64,000 nucleotides of DNA from Brevibacterium casei CIP 102111 (GCF_900169275.1 NZ_FXZC01000001.1:744001-808000), one strand, 5' to 3'. Shown: positions 54,340 to 63,636, numbered from the stretch's first letter. Numbers and translations are program-made. The notes: generated by a model not told the origin, from the sequence alone.

Positions 54340-54515
54340 CGACCGGGAGTCAAGACCCCCTGTGGTCCGGTCGACTTCGGCAGCACCTCGAGGGGACCGC
54401 TCCGGTGTGAGGGGACCGCTCCGGGCTGGTCCGCTCGCCGGGGAGAGGTCCCCTCGAGAGCGACGGTCGTGGCACAGGCCTTGTCCGCCGGGCGCGCGTG
54501 CGGTGTGATGGGGTG

Positions 54516-55307
54516 ATGGACTTCGCGGTGCTCGTGCTCGTCGGGGTGCTCGTCGGCCTGACGACCGTGCTCTTCGGCTTCGGCGGCGGGTTCGTCACCG
54601 TGCCGATCATCACCGTCGTCGACGCCGACCTCGGTGCCGACACCGCGCGCGTGGCCGCGGCCACCTCGGCGCTCGTCATGCTCGTCGGCGCCCTCGTCGC
54701 CACCGTCTCGACGAGGCGGGAGACGCTGGCGCACCTGACCGGCAGGGGGTGTCTCTTCGGTCTCCTCGCGCTCGGTGGGGGACTCGGCGCACTCGCAGCG
54801 CGGTACGCCCCCGAGATACTCCTTAAGTGGGGCTTCGTCGTCTACGTCGCCGTCACGGCCGTCGACATCGTGCTGCGCCCGGGATTCTTCCGGAGGAGAC
54901 CCGGGACCGACGCCGAGGCGGGTGAGGGCGGTCGCGGCATCTCACCGGTGTGGGGTGTGCCGATCGGCGGGCTCGCCTCGTTCCTCGGGGTGGGAGGCAG
55001 TGTGATGACCGTGCCGGTGATGCGGCGCTCGGGAGCGACGATGACGGTGGCGACGACCCTGGCGAACCCGCTCACGCTCATCATCATGACCCCGGCGGTG
55101 ATCATCACGCTCACCGCGCACGGGCAGGTCGAGGCGCCCGGCTTCCTCGGGTCCGTCGACGTGCGATCGGCGGCCGCTCTCCTCCTCGGGGCGATTCCGA
55201 TCATCGTGCTTCTGCGCAGGCGTGTGCCACGGATCCCCGACCTCGTCCACGCGTGGGGCTACCTCATCCTCCTCGTCGTCGCCGGGACGGTCGTCGCGAT
55301 CGCGTGA
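54516..55307 (+). CDS. TauE/SafE-type sulfite exporter family protein
   Basis: A 263-residue membrane protein with seven or eight spans in two repeats. The first has LFGFGGGFVTVPIITVV, the second SFLGVGGSVMTVPVM; both are the family's Gly-rich hairpins. TauE members export sulfite, sulfoacetate or other sulfonates. Substrate here unknown; a YeiH-type gene for a sulfur anion lies 22 kb away. The start ATG at 54516 follows GGGGTG; an in-frame start at 54498 lacks a ribosome site. Confidence 0.88.
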   Translation: MDFAVLVLVGVLVGLTTVLFGFGGGFVTVPIITVVDADLGADTARVAAATSALVMLVGALVATVSTRRETLAHLTGRGCLFGLLALGGGLGALAARYAPEILLKWGFVVYVAVTAVDIVLRPGFFRRRPGTDAEAGEGGRGISPVWGVPIGGLASFLGVGGSVMTVPVMRRSGATMTVATTLANPLTLIIMTPAVIITLTAHGQVEAPGFLGSVDVRSAAALLLGAIPIIVLLRRRVPRIPDLVHAWGYLILLVVAGTVVAIA

Positions 55308-55378
55308 GGGGGCGGAGGGTGCGATCGCGGGTGGCACGGTCAGCGCATTCTCGAGCCGCGCGGAGCTTCGAGAGGTCC

Positions 55379-56089
55379 TCAGCCGGCCCTGCGCCGATCG
55401 TGGAGCACCCGGGGCAGGCCGAAGAAGATCGGAGGCCGCGCGTAGGCTCGGTCGGACCTCCCGGCGGCACTGCTCGCCGAGGGTGGGGCTGTGTTCTGCG
55501 GCGGGTGCACAGGGTTGCGCTCGTCGAGCGCCCACGCGCTCTCCCAGCTGATGAGCTCGCCGGCGTGGCAGACCGGGTCCCCGCCGTGAGACGGCGGCTC
55601 GGCCCACAGCCACAGGTTGACCCCGTACTCGATGACGGTGATCGTCGCCTCCCGGTCGCGGCCGGCGTTCTCCTCGACGAGCGCACGGTGCACCTTCGCC
55701 GAGGCGGCTTCGATTTCCTCCCATCCGTCGCTGCGGTGAGGAAGGAAGACCCACGTCCCCGCGGGGACGTCTGAGGGAACAAATGAGTCGGGAGTGACGA
55801 CGCGGGTGAAGGCCGACGGGCCCGCGGCCGCGTCGCCAGAACCGTCACCGCCATCGGTAGTGCCTACGGGCTCCTCGAAAGCGGCGAGGACGTCTCCGAA
55901 GCAGGCCTCGACCACCTCGGCGGTGGGGGCGACGATGAGGAGGCCGGTCGCCTCGGCGAGGATGTCGGCATCCGACAAGGAGGTCAGGGGAGAGGCGCGC
56001 AGGTCGGCGAGCACCTCGTCCCAGTGTCCGGGCACGGGAGCGGAGTCGAGGAGCGCATGGGTGCGCTCCCGTTCGGCATCGTGGCGCAT
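55379..56089 (-). CDS. Hypothetical protein, soluble
   Basis: A 236-residue protein without membrane segment or recognised motif. It opens with charged residues (RHDAERERTHALLD), has a helix-rich first half (SDADILAEATGLLIVAPTAEVVEACFGDVLAAFEE) and a central stretch with W-rich segments (DGWEEIEAASAKVHRALVEE; VIEYGVNLWLWAEPP). The C-terminus is Pro/Ser/Arg-rich. The ATG at 56089 has GGAGG eight bases upstream. Longer starts upstream lack a ribosome site. Function unknown. Confidence 0.55.
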   Translation of the reverse strand: MRHDAERERTHALLDSAPVPGHWDEVLADLRASPLTSLSDADILAEATGLLIVAPTAEVVEACFGDVLAAFEEPVGTTDGGDGSGDAAAGPSAFTRVVTPDSFVPSDVPAGTWVFLPHRSDGWEEIEAASAKVHRALVEENAGRDREATITVIEYGVNLWLWAEPPSHGGDPVCHAGELISWESAWALDERNPVHPPQNTAPPSASSAAGRSDRAYARPPIFFGLPRVLHDRRRAG

Positions 56090-56247
56090 CGACGACCTCC
56101 TCTCGCGGCGACAGATGTCAATCCACCATGCCACGAACCCCTGACACGCGCAGACCGGTTCGGCTCCTGACACGAGCGGGCTGCCGACGAGGCGGACCTC
56201 GCTTGCGCAAGCCTCGTTGACGCGGACCTTGCCTGCTAAAGCCTCGT

Positions 56248-57585
56248 CTACGCGAACACCGTGATCCCGTAGACGGCGAAGACGACGAGGAGGGCTGCGC
56301 CGTGGACGGCGGTGACCCTCTTCGCGGCGAACGTCGTCACCGAGAGCACGATGATGACGGACAGGAGCAGAAGGTTGGTCGGAGTCTCGGCGAGGACGAT
56401 CTGCTGACCGGTGAGCATCCCGATGACGAGGACGACGGGGATCGTCAGCCCCACCGTGGAGACGAGGGCCCCGTGGCAGAGGTTGCTCACCCGCTGGACC
56501 TCGCCCTGCCAGGCGGCGCGGATCGCGGTGATCGTCTCGGGGAGGAAGACGATCATCGCGATGACGATGCCCGACAGTGCCGTCGGGGCGCCGAGGCGGC
56601 CGAGCCCGTCATCGAGCAGCGACGCCATGTCATGGGAGAGGAGGACGATCGGCAGCACCGTGACGACGAGGAGGCCGAGGCGCGCGAGGATCTCGACCCG
56701 GTGGGACGAGAGGGTCGCGACGATGCCCGGGCGGACCGTTGGAGTGTCGGCTGGAAGCGGTGGGGCGACGCCGTTCGGATGAGCTGCAGGGGTGGCCGCC
56801 GGCTCGGCTGCGACGATGTCGTCGGATGGTGTCGCGTCGGATTCCACGGCGCCGGCACCCCCCACGACGGAGTGCGCGGGAGCGATGGCATCGGTGAGTT
56901 CGGTCGAACGGGCGGCCGCCTCGGCGAGGCGGGGATCGACCTCACGGAAGTCGTCGGCCTGTGCCCCCATCTGCCGGGTGAGGAAGAACGCGTAGAGGCC
57001 GAGGGTGAGGACGATGATCGGGATCTCCTGCCACGGCAGGTAGCTGCCGTTCTCCCCGATGACCGTCGGCAGCGCGAACGCAAGCGCGGAGAGGACGACG
57101 ATGAGTCCGAGGTACGTCGATGTCCCCGTCCGGTTGTGCGCGAGGTCCCCGTGGCGCAGGCCGCCGATGAGGAGGCAGAGCCCGACGACGGCCCCGAGGA
57201 TGATCATCGACACGGCCATGACGGAATCGCGCGCGATCGTCGCATGATCGCCGGGACCGAGCAGGACGGCTGCGATGAGGATGACCTCGATGAGGACGAT
57301 CGAGAGCGTGAGGACGAGGGAACCGTAGGGGTCGCCGAGGCGGCGGGCGAGGTGCTCGGCCTCGTGGACGACGCCGAAGGCGCAGGTGAGGATCACGCCG
57401 ACGATGACGACGAGGGCGGAGACGAGTACGGGGGCCGGGGCTGGCGGGGCGAGCGCCTCGGCGAGGAACGGGAGGGCGGCGACGGTGCCCCAGCCGAGGA
57501 CGAGACGGACGATAGCGGTGGGAGTGACGATGCTGCGCAGCGTCGCGGACATGATGGTCATCCAGTTCTGCGAGGTCGTCCTCAT
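56248..57585 (-). CDS. chaA: Calcium/proton antiporter, ChaA-like
   Basis: About 445 residues, ten or eleven spans in two CaCA-type halves. First half: GVVHEAEHLARRLGDPYGSLVLTLSIVLIEVILI, with the Gly-rich, acidic alpha-repeat (E-x-L, PYGSLVLTLSIVLIE). Second half: SGIVIAMIVFLPETITAIRAAWQGEVQRVSNLCHG. A 100-residue acidic/Pro linker joins them. The protein would exchange Ca2+ or Na+ for protons. Start uncertain: ATG at 57585 chosen, GTG at 57621 lies nine bases after TATATT, ATGs at 57561 and 57552 also fit. Confidence 0.85.
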   Translation of the reverse strand: MRTTSQNWMTIMSATLRSIVTPTAIVRLVLGWGTVAALPFLAEALAPPAPAPVLVSALVVIVGVILTCAFGVVHEAEHLARRLGDPYGSLVLTLSIVLIEVILIAAVLLGPGDHATIARDSVMAVSMIILGAVVGLCLLIGGLRHGDLAHNRTGTSTYLGLIVVLSALAFALPTVIGENGSYLPWQEIPIIVLTLGLYAFFLTRQMGAQADDFREVDPRLAEAAARSTELTDAIAPAHSVVGGAGAVESDATPSDDIVAAEPAATPAAHPNGVAPPLPADTPTVRPGIVATLSSHRVEILARLGLLVVTVLPIVLLSHDMASLLDDGLGRLGAPTALSGIVIAMIVFLPETITAIRAAWQGEVQRVSNLCHGALVSTVGLTIPVVLVIGMLTGQQIVLAETPTNLLLLSVIIVLSVTTFAAKRVTAVHGAALLVVFAVYGITVFA

Positions 57586-57640
57586 CACGGCGGTCAGCGA
57601 TCGGGTCGTCCCGCTCGCCACGGCACATCCAATATAGCAA

Positions 57641-57678
57641 AGGCCCTGAGCAGCGGCAGTGCCGCCGCTCAGGGCCTC
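57641..57678 (-). terminator. Terminator downstream of the DoxX gene
   Basis: A near-perfect 18-bp inverted repeat (AGGCCCTGAGC to GCTCAGGGCCT) with a very short loop, just after the DoxX stop and just before the ChaA promoter. Confidence 0.8.
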
Positions 57679-57692
57679 AGGTCCGAGAACTC

Positions 57693-58166
57693 CTACGCCG
57701 CGGCGGGCGAACCGACCCGGTCGGCGCGCTTGCCGCGGGCTGACTTCGAGCGGAAGACGAAGCGGTCGACGCTGAAGCGACCCGGCCCCATGGCCGCGAT
57801 GAGCAGGGCGCCGGCCGAGAGGGCGGCGACGAGCTCCCAGCCGCCCTGGTCGACGAAGGGCACCGGCACGAAGTGGACGATGACGAGCGCCCCGAGGAGG
57901 TTGACGGCGATGAGCGCTCCGACGATCGGGGTGAAGGCGCCGAGGATGAGCAGGGCACCGCCGATGAGCTCGACGAAGGTTGCGAACGGGGCGGCGAGTT
58001 CGGGCAGGGGAACGCCCATCTGCGCGAACGAATCGGCGGTGCCGGCGATGGTCCACTCGTTGAACTTCTGCCAGCCGTGGGCGATGAGGATTGTTCCGAG
58101 TCCGATGCGGGCAATGAGAGCAATGACGTCGCGGGCGATGGTCGGGAGTCCGGTCGTGGCGTACAC
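57693..58166 (-). CDS. DoxX family membrane protein
   Basis: A 157-residue protein with four spans: DVIALIARIGLGTILIAHGWQKF (the conserved GxxxxHGxxKF), ELIGGALLILGAFTPIVGALIAVNLL, and VAALSAGALLIAAMGPGRFSVD. DoxX proteins are small redox-linked membrane proteins with ill-defined function; in mycobacteria one links thiol stress to a superoxide dismutase. GTG start at 58166 with GGAGG upstream; an in-frame ATG at 58214 lacks a ribosome site. Confidence 0.88.
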   Translation of the reverse strand: MYATTGLPTIARDVIALIARIGLGTILIAHGWQKFNEWTIAGTADSFAQMGVPLPELAAPFATFVELIGGALLILGAFTPIVGALIAVNLLGALVIVHFVPVPFVDQGGWELVAALSAGALLIAAMGPGRFSVDRFVFRSKSARGKRADRVGSPAAA

Positions 58167-58352
58167 GGGGTGACCTCCAGGTTTGATTGAAATGACAATC
58201 AGAACCCTATTCATCGTTTTTGGCAGAGGCCTGTGCGGAACTCGGCAGCAGATTGTGAGTTCTGCCCCGGATTCCGCACCCCGGAAATCCTTGACACGGC
58301 AGCCTATGGACCTGGCCGGGGCCGACGCCGTCAGCGGTGTCGGCCCCGAGCA

Positions 58353-58919
58353 TCAGAACCCGTACGCGGCCTCCCGCTCCTCGCGCATCGCCGTGTACGT
58401 GCGCGTGAGGGTGAGGGTGTCCTCGACGAGGCGGTCGAGGCGCTGGAGCACATCGTCGCTGACGATCTGGTTCCGGTGGAGGTCCCGCTCCTCGACGAAC
58501 ACGTAGGGCTGGACGACCTGCGCCTTCATGTACGAGAGGATCGGCACGAGCTGCTGCTGGGGGATGAGGAAGTGCTTCGGCGAGCCCGCGGTCGCGACCA
58601 TGCCTGTCACCTTGTCGCGGAACGCGTTCACCGGGAGGAGGTCGAAGACGTTCTTCAGCGACGCCGGGATCGAGGCCTGGAAGATCGGGGTGCCGATGAG
58701 GATCGCGTCGGCGTCCATGATCGTCCGCGCGATGCGGCCGGTGTCACCGGTGTACTCGGTGAAGTTCCGGCCGTCGGCGAAGTCCATGTCCGCCTCGGCG
58801 AGGTCGATGAGCGTGGTCTCCGCATCCGGATCCTGCGCCATAACGGCCTGGGTGACGTACTCCATGACCGTACGGGTCTTCGTCCCGACGTTCGAGCCGG
58901 AGAGGACGACGATCCTCAT
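58353..58919 (-). CDS. NADPH-dependent FMN reductase
   Basis: A 188-residue flavodoxin-like protein. It begins RIVVLSGSNVGTKTRT, the phosphate-binding loop for FMN, then LIDLAEADMDFADGR, DADAILIGTPIFQASIPASLKNVFDLL and GMVATAGSPKHFLIPQQQLVPIL, as in the SsuE/CE1758-type reductases. It overlaps the LLM gene by four bases (ATGA), so the reductase probably supplies FMNH2 to the monooxygenase partner. The classical role would be desulfonation or similar oxygenation; actual substrate unknown. Confidence 0.9.
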   Translation of the reverse strand: MRIVVLSGSNVGTKTRTVMEYVTQAVMAQDPDAETTLIDLAEADMDFADGRNFTEYTGDTGRIARTIMDADAILIGTPIFQASIPASLKNVFDLLPVNAFRDKVTGMVATAGSPKHFLIPQQQLVPILSYMKAQVVQPYVFVEERDLHRNQIVSDDVLQRLDRLVEDTLTLTRTYTAMREEREAAYGF

Positions 58920-60103
58920 CGCACGAGCTCCCCGTCCGTGTCGGCCGAGTCGCGGTCATGGCCCGTCTCATCGGTTTCGGCGCCGATCTGGTCGAACGCC
59001 GAGGAATCGGCAGTGCGGGCGGAGGCGGGTTCCGCGGTGTACTTCTTCACGGCGGGGATGATCTCCGAGCCGATCGTCTCGATCTGCCGCATCACGCGGT
59101 CGAACGGGATGCCGCCGAAGTCGATCTGGCCGAGGTAGCGCTGATGGCCGAAGACCTCGTGCTGGTGGAGGATCTTCTCGACGATCTCCTGCGGGCTGCC
59201 GATGTTGACGATGCTGTGCGGGTCGGCGGCCTGGGCGAAGAGCTGCTTGGGCATGCCCTGCCCGTTGACACGCTTCATTCCCTCGTTGATGTGCGGGTAG
59301 AGCTCCCGCAGCGCGTCCTGCGTCGTCGGCGCGGTGTAGAGGAACCCGGCGGTGGCGATCGGCAGGGTGGCTGGGTCGTGACCGGCATGTCGGGCGGCAT
59401 CCCGGTAGGCGTCGACTGTCGTCCTGAACACCGAGGCGGTTCCGCCGAGGTGGGCCATGACCATGGGCACGCCAGCGAGGCCGGCTTTGATCGCGCTCGT
59501 CGGCGCGCCGCCGACGGCCCGCCAGATCGGGAAGGTCTCCTGGGCGGGACGGGGGATCACCTCGGCGTCGGCAAGCGGGGCGCGGAACTGCCCGTTCCAC
59601 GTCACCTGCTCCTCCCGGGCGATCTGGAGGAGCAGGTCGAACTTCTCCTCGAAGAGCTCCTCGTAGTCGCGCAGGTCGTAGCCGAGCAGCTCGAAGAGAC
59701 CCACGCGCGAGGCGCGACCGGCGACGAGTTCGGCCCGGCCCTGGGAGAGATGGTCGATCGTTGCGAAGTTCTCGAAGACGCGGACGGGATCGGAGGTGGA
59801 GAGGATCGTCGAGGTGCTGCCGATCCGGATGGACTCCGTCGCCTCGGCGATGGCTCCGAGGATGACAGCGTGGGCCTGGGAGGCGAAGTACCGCTGGTGG
59901 CTCTCGCCGACGCTGAAGAAGTCGAAGCCGGCCTCCTCTGCGGCCTTGGCATACGCGACGAATTCGCGGATGCGCTCGCCTGCGCTGATGCGAGAGCCGT
60001 CGGTGGGGTTCGGCAGATGGTCGCCGAGGGTGTACATGCCGAACTGCAGGCCATGGCTGGGGTCGAAGTTCAGCTCGTTCATGAGGTTCCTGGACTCGGT
60101 CAC
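58916..60103 (-). CDS. LLM class flavin-dependent oxidoreductase
   Basis: A 395-residue luciferase-like monooxygenase of the CE1758 family type. Features: LQFGMYTLGDHLPNPTDG, FSVGESHQRYFASQAHAVILGAIAEAT, SILSTSDPVRVFENFATIDHLSQGRAELV-type core, and the C-terminal LGQIDFGGIPFDRVMRQIETIGSEIIPAVKKY. Uses reduced flavin from the overlapping reductase. GTG start at 60103 with AAGGAG seven bases upstream; an in-frame ATG at 60142 also exists. A MarR regulator lies upstream in the same orientation. Confidence 0.88.
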   Translation of the reverse strand: MTESRNLMNELNFDPSHGLQFGMYTLGDHLPNPTDGSRISAGERIREFVAYAKAAEEAGFDFFSVGESHQRYFASQAHAVILGAIAEATESIRIGSTSTILSTSDPVRVFENFATIDHLSQGRAELVAGRASRVGLFELLGYDLRDYEELFEEKFDLLLQIAREEQVTWNGQFRAPLADAEVIPRPAQETFPIWRAVGGAPTSAIKAGLAGVPMVMAHLGGTASVFRTTVDAYRDAARHAGHDPATLPIATAGFLYTAPTTQDALRELYPHINEGMKRVNGQGMPKQLFAQAADPHSIVNIGSPQEIVEKILHQHEVFGHQRYLGQIDFGGIPFDRVMRQIETIGSEIIPAVKKYTAEPASARTADSSAFDQIGAETDETGHDRDSADTDGELVR

Positions 60104-60158
60104 GGTGTCTCCTTGGGTGCCGATGACATTCTCGTTTGTCATGGCAACTGATAACCGA

Positions 60159-60172
60159 GGGAAAATATTCCC
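60159..60172. promoter_or_regulatory. GGGAAAATATTCCC palindrome, MarR operator candidate
   Basis: A 14-bp inverted repeat (GGGAA, AATA, TTCCC) in the 112-bp gap between the MarR gene and the LLM/FMN-reductase operon. On the minus strand TATTTT overlaps it. A natural target of the MarR protein. Confidence 0.5.
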
Positions 60173-60215
60173 GATGGTGCCGGTCCCCGTCGGATGTCGA
60201 GCAGTCCCCGCGGAA

Positions 60216-60710
60216 TCAACCCCTGTCGGCGGAGTCCCCGTTCCCGTCGTCACCGGCCGACGTCCCGTCGGCAGAACGACTGCGGCGCTCGACGCTGCGT
60301 TCGTAGAGCTTCTTCATCAGCGCGTGGAGGTCGATCCGCTCGTCCTCGCTGAGGACGTCGTCGAACATCGACGACTGGAGCGCGAGCTGGCTCGGGAAGG
60401 CCTCTTCGAGGACTGCGCGACCCGTGTCGGTGAGCGAGATGTACTTCGTCTTCCAGTCCTGTCGGCGCGAGATCAGTCCCTCGCGCTCGAGCCGGGAGAG
60501 CATCCGCGAGATCCCGCCGCCGCTGACCGTGAGGCGCTCGGCGAGGTCGGACTGCGTGATGGGCTGGTAGGCGCGGATGTTCGCCAGTGCCTCGAACTGG
60601 GCGATCGTCAGCCCGTAGCCGCGCAGGTGGTCGTTCGAGATCTGGTTGCTGTTCTGGACGAATCTCACCATGCGCAGCCAGGTGAGCGTGCTCAGCGTCA
60701 GATCGTCCAT
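60216..60710 (-). CDS. MarR-family transcriptional regulator
   Basis: About 164 residues. Winged helix in the middle: YGLTIAQFEALANIRAYQPITQSDLAERLTVSGGGISRMLSRLEREGLISRR, followed by the wing DWKTKYISLTDTGRAVLEEAF, the MarR signature. The C-terminal 30 residues are Ser/Arg/Asp-rich. Such proteins respond to small aromatic or oxidised molecules. It precedes the LLM-FMN reductase pair and is a likely repressor of it. Two Met codons at 60713 and 60710 are both usable. Confidence 0.92.
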   Translation of the reverse strand: MDDLTLSTLTWLRMVRFVQNSNQISNDHLRGYGLTIAQFEALANIRAYQPITQSDLAERLTVSGGGISRMLSRLEREGLISRRQDWKTKYISLTDTGRAVLEEAFPSQLALQSSMFDDVLSEDERIDLHALMKKLYERSVERRSRSADGTSAGDDGNGDSADRG

Positions 60711-60912
60711 CATCCCTCCCGGTCCTCGCGTCGGGCCCTTCTGCCCCAGCGCTGCCTCTCACTGTACTGATCAGCCACTGTACTGACGGGGCGCCGCACT
60801 CATCATCCCGACAGGGCGCCGGCAGCGCCGTCGGCGCCCACCCTGTCGATGTCCGCCCGACATGGGACAATGGGCGCGGAATCCATGAGCGTCGGGAGCA
60901 GGGAGTGCGAGG

Positions 60913-61452
60913 ATGACCACCACAGAGCCGACCGTCGACCGCCTCGGCGAAGGCCGATCGGCGGCCGTGATCATCGCGTCCACCTCGGCGGCGCGCGGTG
61001 AGGCGGCGGACACGACCGGCCCGATCCTCGTCGACTGGCTGCGGGGGCGCGGATACGACTGCCCCGACCCGATCGTCGTCCGTGACGGCGAACCCGTCGG
61101 TGAGGCGCTGCGGGAGCTTCTTCTCACCCCCGCCGAGGCGGCCCGCCCCCGCATCGTCGTCACCTCCGGGGGCACCGGGCTGGCGCCCGACGATCGGACC
61201 CCGGAGTTCACCGCCGAACTCCTCGAGCGGCAGTCGCCGGGACTCATCTACGCGATGTGGCGCAAGGGGCTCGAATCGACGTCGTCGGCGGTGATGAGCA
61301 GAGGTGTCGCCGGGGTGAGAGGACGGTCCTTCGTCATCAACTTCCCCGGGTCCAAGGGCGGGGTGCGTGACGGGATCACCGTCATCGACGATCTCCTCGA
61401 GCACATCCAGACCTCGGTCGAGGACACGACCGACCACGGGCCGAGGGTCTGA
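60913..61452 (+). CDS. moaB: Molybdenum cofactor biosynthesis protein, MoaB/MogA-like
   Basis: A 179-residue MoCF-fold protein that binds molybdopterin and, in the MogA group, adenylylates it before molybdenum insertion. Signature VVTSGGTGLAPDDRTPEFTAELLE, plus VINFPGSKGGVRDGI near the end. The N-terminal SAAVIIASTSAARGEAADTTGP is typical. It is one base from fdhD, so both work on molybdoenzymes (formate dehydrogenase type). GAGG precedes the ATG. Confidence 0.9.
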   Translation: MTTTEPTVDRLGEGRSAAVIIASTSAARGEAADTTGPILVDWLRGRGYDCPDPIVVRDGEPVGEALRELLLTPAEAARPRIVVTSGGTGLAPDDRTPEFTAELLERQSPGLIYAMWRKGLESTSSAVMSRGVAGVRGRSFVINFPGSKGGVRDGITVIDDLLEHIQTSVEDTTDHGPRV

Positions 61453-61453
61453 G

Positions 61454-62419
61454 ATGCAGCAGCGCAAGGCCGTCCGGGCCCGCGTCCACCGCTTCGACGC
61501 GACCGGTGAGATCAAGGTCGGACCTGATTCGCTGGCCGGGGAGGAGCCGCTCGAGGTCAACCTCGACGGTGAGCAGTTCTCCGTGACGATGCGCACCCCC
61601 GGCAACGACGTCGAACTCGTCTCCGGTTACCTCCTCTCCGAGGGGGTGATCACCTCGATGGCCGACATCGCGGAGATCGACTTCTCGACCGGCCTCGCCC
61701 CCGACGGTTCGCGGAATTACAACGTCGCCGGTGTCCGGCTTCGACCCGGGGTGTGGAACGCGGCGGCCGCTCCCGCCCGTTCCGTCTACACCTCATCATC
61801 GTGCGGGATCTGCGGGACCGCGGCCATCGACGCGGTGACGAAGCCCTCGGCGTACCCGCTCATCCCGCTCCTCGGCGCCGGGGGAGCGGAGCCGGCGGAC
61901 GGAACCGGCGCGGACCCTGCGGAACGCGGTGGCGGCATCGCGGTCCCGAGCGACTCCCCGCACCTCGATGAGGACGGCGACATCGTCTTCCCACCACTGC
62001 TCACCCCGGCGCGCGTGGGAGAACTGCCCGACCGCCTCCGCGAGGGGCAGGCCGTGTTCGAGAAGACCGGGGGAGTCCACGCCGCCGCCCTCTTCGCCGT
62101 CGGCGACGATCCCGACGCCGAACCCGAGCTCCTCGTCACCCGTGAGGACGTCGGACGCCACAACGCCGTCGACAAGGTCATCGGCTGGGCGATGGCCGAG
62201 CGGGGGCTGCCGCTTGCCCGCACCGTCCTCCAGGTCTCGGCCCGGGCGTCGTTCGAACTCGTCCAGAAGTCGGCGATGGCCGGCATCCCGATGATGTCGG
62301 CCGTCAGCGCCCCCTCGGCGCTCGCCGTCGACTACGGGCGCACGAGCGGCGTCACCGTCATCGGCTTCAACCGCGGCGGCCGCTTCAACGTCTACTCCCA
62401 CCCCGAACGCATCGCCTGA
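61454..62419 (+). CDS. fdhD: Formate dehydrogenase accessory sulfurtransferase
   Basis: A 321-residue FdhD protein that transfers sulfur from IscS to the molybdenum/tungsten cofactor of formate dehydrogenase. Features: LAGEEPLEVNLDGEQFSVTMRTPGNDVELVSGYLLSEG, the Cys loop SSCGICG, then the conserved FEKTGGVHAAALF, REDVGRHNAVDKVIGWA and ASFELVQKSAMAGIPMMSAVSAPSALAV. A 45-residue Pro/Gly/Ala insertion lies near residues 140-190. The ATG at 61454 lies one base after the moaB stop. No formate dehydrogenase gene is in the window. Confidence 0.95.
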   Translation: MQQRKAVRARVHRFDATGEIKVGPDSLAGEEPLEVNLDGEQFSVTMRTPGNDVELVSGYLLSEGVITSMADIAEIDFSTGLAPDGSRNYNVAGVRLRPGVWNAAAAPARSVYTSSSCGICGTAAIDAVTKPSAYPLIPLLGAGGAEPADGTGADPAERGGGIAVPSDSPHLDEDGDIVFPPLLTPARVGELPDRLREGQAVFEKTGGVHAAALFAVGDDPDAEPELLVTREDVGRHNAVDKVIGWAMAERGLPLARTVLQVSARASFELVQKSAMAGIPMMSAVSAPSALAVDYGRTSGVTVIGFNRGGRFNVYSHPERIA

Positions 62420-62465
62420 GCAGGGGCGGCGCCTGCGGGTCTGGTCCGGCGTCCGTGCCGGGTGC

Positions 62466-62471
62466 TAGGTT
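62466..62471 (+). promoter_or_regulatory. -10 hexamer TAGGTT, leaderless start
   Basis: TAGGTT, seven bases, then the ATG at 62479. Confidence 0.6.
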
Positions 62472-62478
62472 CGCAGAC

Positions 62479-63636
62479 ATGGGCATCGTGGACGATGACG
62501 CGGCGGCCGCCTCGCCTCGGGAGGAGCGAGCCGGGCAGCCGCCGGAGACGGCACCCGGGCAGCTGCCGAAGGCGGGAACGCTGACCCTCGCCGAGGCGCA
62601 GCGGCTGTGGGACGTCGACCCCGGTTACCTCGACACGACCTCCTACGGACCCCCGCCTCGGCGAGCCTGGGATGATCTCCAGGACTCCCTCGACGCGTGG
62701 CGGCGGGGGACGACGCCGTGGCGCACCTGGATCGCCACGGTCGAGCGGTCGCGGGAGCTCTTCGCCGCCCTCGTCCACGCTCGACCCGGCGAGGTCGCGA
62801 CGGGTGCCGCCGTCTCGCAGCTGCTCGCTCCCGTCGCTCAGGCGCTTCCCGACGGGGCGCAGGTCCTCGTCCCCGACATCGAGTTCACCTCGGGGATCTT
62901 CCCCTTCGCCGTCCACGCCGACCGCGGGGTCGAGGTGCGCACGGCTCCGTTGTCCCGCCTCGCCGAGGCGATCACCGCGGACACAGATCTCATCAGCGTC
63001 TCGGCAGCCCAGTCGTCGACGGGTGAGGTCGCCGACCTCGCCGCGATCACGCGCCGGGCCCGGGAAGTCGGGGCGATCGTCATCGTCGATGCGACGCAGG
63101 CCGCAGGCTGGCTGCCCCTCGACGCCTCCGGGGCCGACGTCCTCGTCGCCGCCGCCTACAAGTGGCTGTGCGCACCGCGGGGCACGGCGTTCCTCGCCGT
63201 TCACCCCGAGCTGCGGGCCAGGCATGAGGAGTATGCGGCGCGGCTCAAGCCGCTCGCTGCCGGGTGGTTCGCCGGAGAGGGCGACGCGGTGTACGGGATG
63301 CCGCTGCGACTGGCCGAGGATGCCCGCGCCTTCGACATCTCTCCGGCCTGGCACAGCTGGGTGGGGACGGCTCCCGCTCTCGAGACGCTTCTCGCGGTCG
63401 GGGTCGAGACCATCCACGAGCACGACGTGGGGCTCGCGAACGCCTTCCGCACGGGGATCGGCATGGTCGAGTCGGACTCGGCCATCGTCGCCGTCGATCT
63501 GCCGGATGATGCGCTCGCGCGGCTACGGGCGGCCGGGGTCCGGTTCTCGATCGTGGCCTCTCGGGCGCGCTTCGCCTTCCACCTCTACACCACCGAGGCC
63601 GACGTCGCGACCGCGGTGGAGGCCGTGAGGGGGTGA
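62479..63636 (+). CDS. Class V aminotransferase (PLP-dependent)
   Basis: A 385-residue PLP enzyme. After a disordered 30-residue start, the core shows DTTSYGPPPRRAWDDLQDSLD, TGAAVSQLLAPVAQALPDGAQVLVPDIEFTS, SVSAAQSSTGEVADLAAI, IVDATQAAGWLPLDASGADVLVAAAYKWLCAPRG with the PLP lysine (YKWL) and preceding Asp, and the late RFAFHLYTTEADV. It fits the cysteine desulfurase-like/isopenicillin epimerase group but lacks the active Cys loop of desulfurases, so an aminotransferase or racemase-like role is more likely. Leaderless start. Confidence 0.85.
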   Translation: MGIVDDDAAAASPREERAGQPPETAPGQLPKAGTLTLAEAQRLWDVDPGYLDTTSYGPPPRRAWDDLQDSLDAWRRGTTPWRTWIATVERSRELFAALVHARPGEVATGAAVSQLLAPVAQALPDGAQVLVPDIEFTSGIFPFAVHADRGVEVRTAPLSRLAEAITADTDLISVSAAQSSTGEVADLAAITRRAREVGAIVIVDATQAAGWLPLDASGADVLVAAAYKWLCAPRGTAFLAVHPELRARHEEYAARLKPLAAGWFAGEGDAVYGMPLRLAEDARAFDISPAWHSWVGTAPALETLLAVGVETIHEHDVGLANAFRTGIGMVESDSAIVAVDLPDDALARLRAAGVRFSIVASRARFAFHLYTTEADVATAVEAVRG

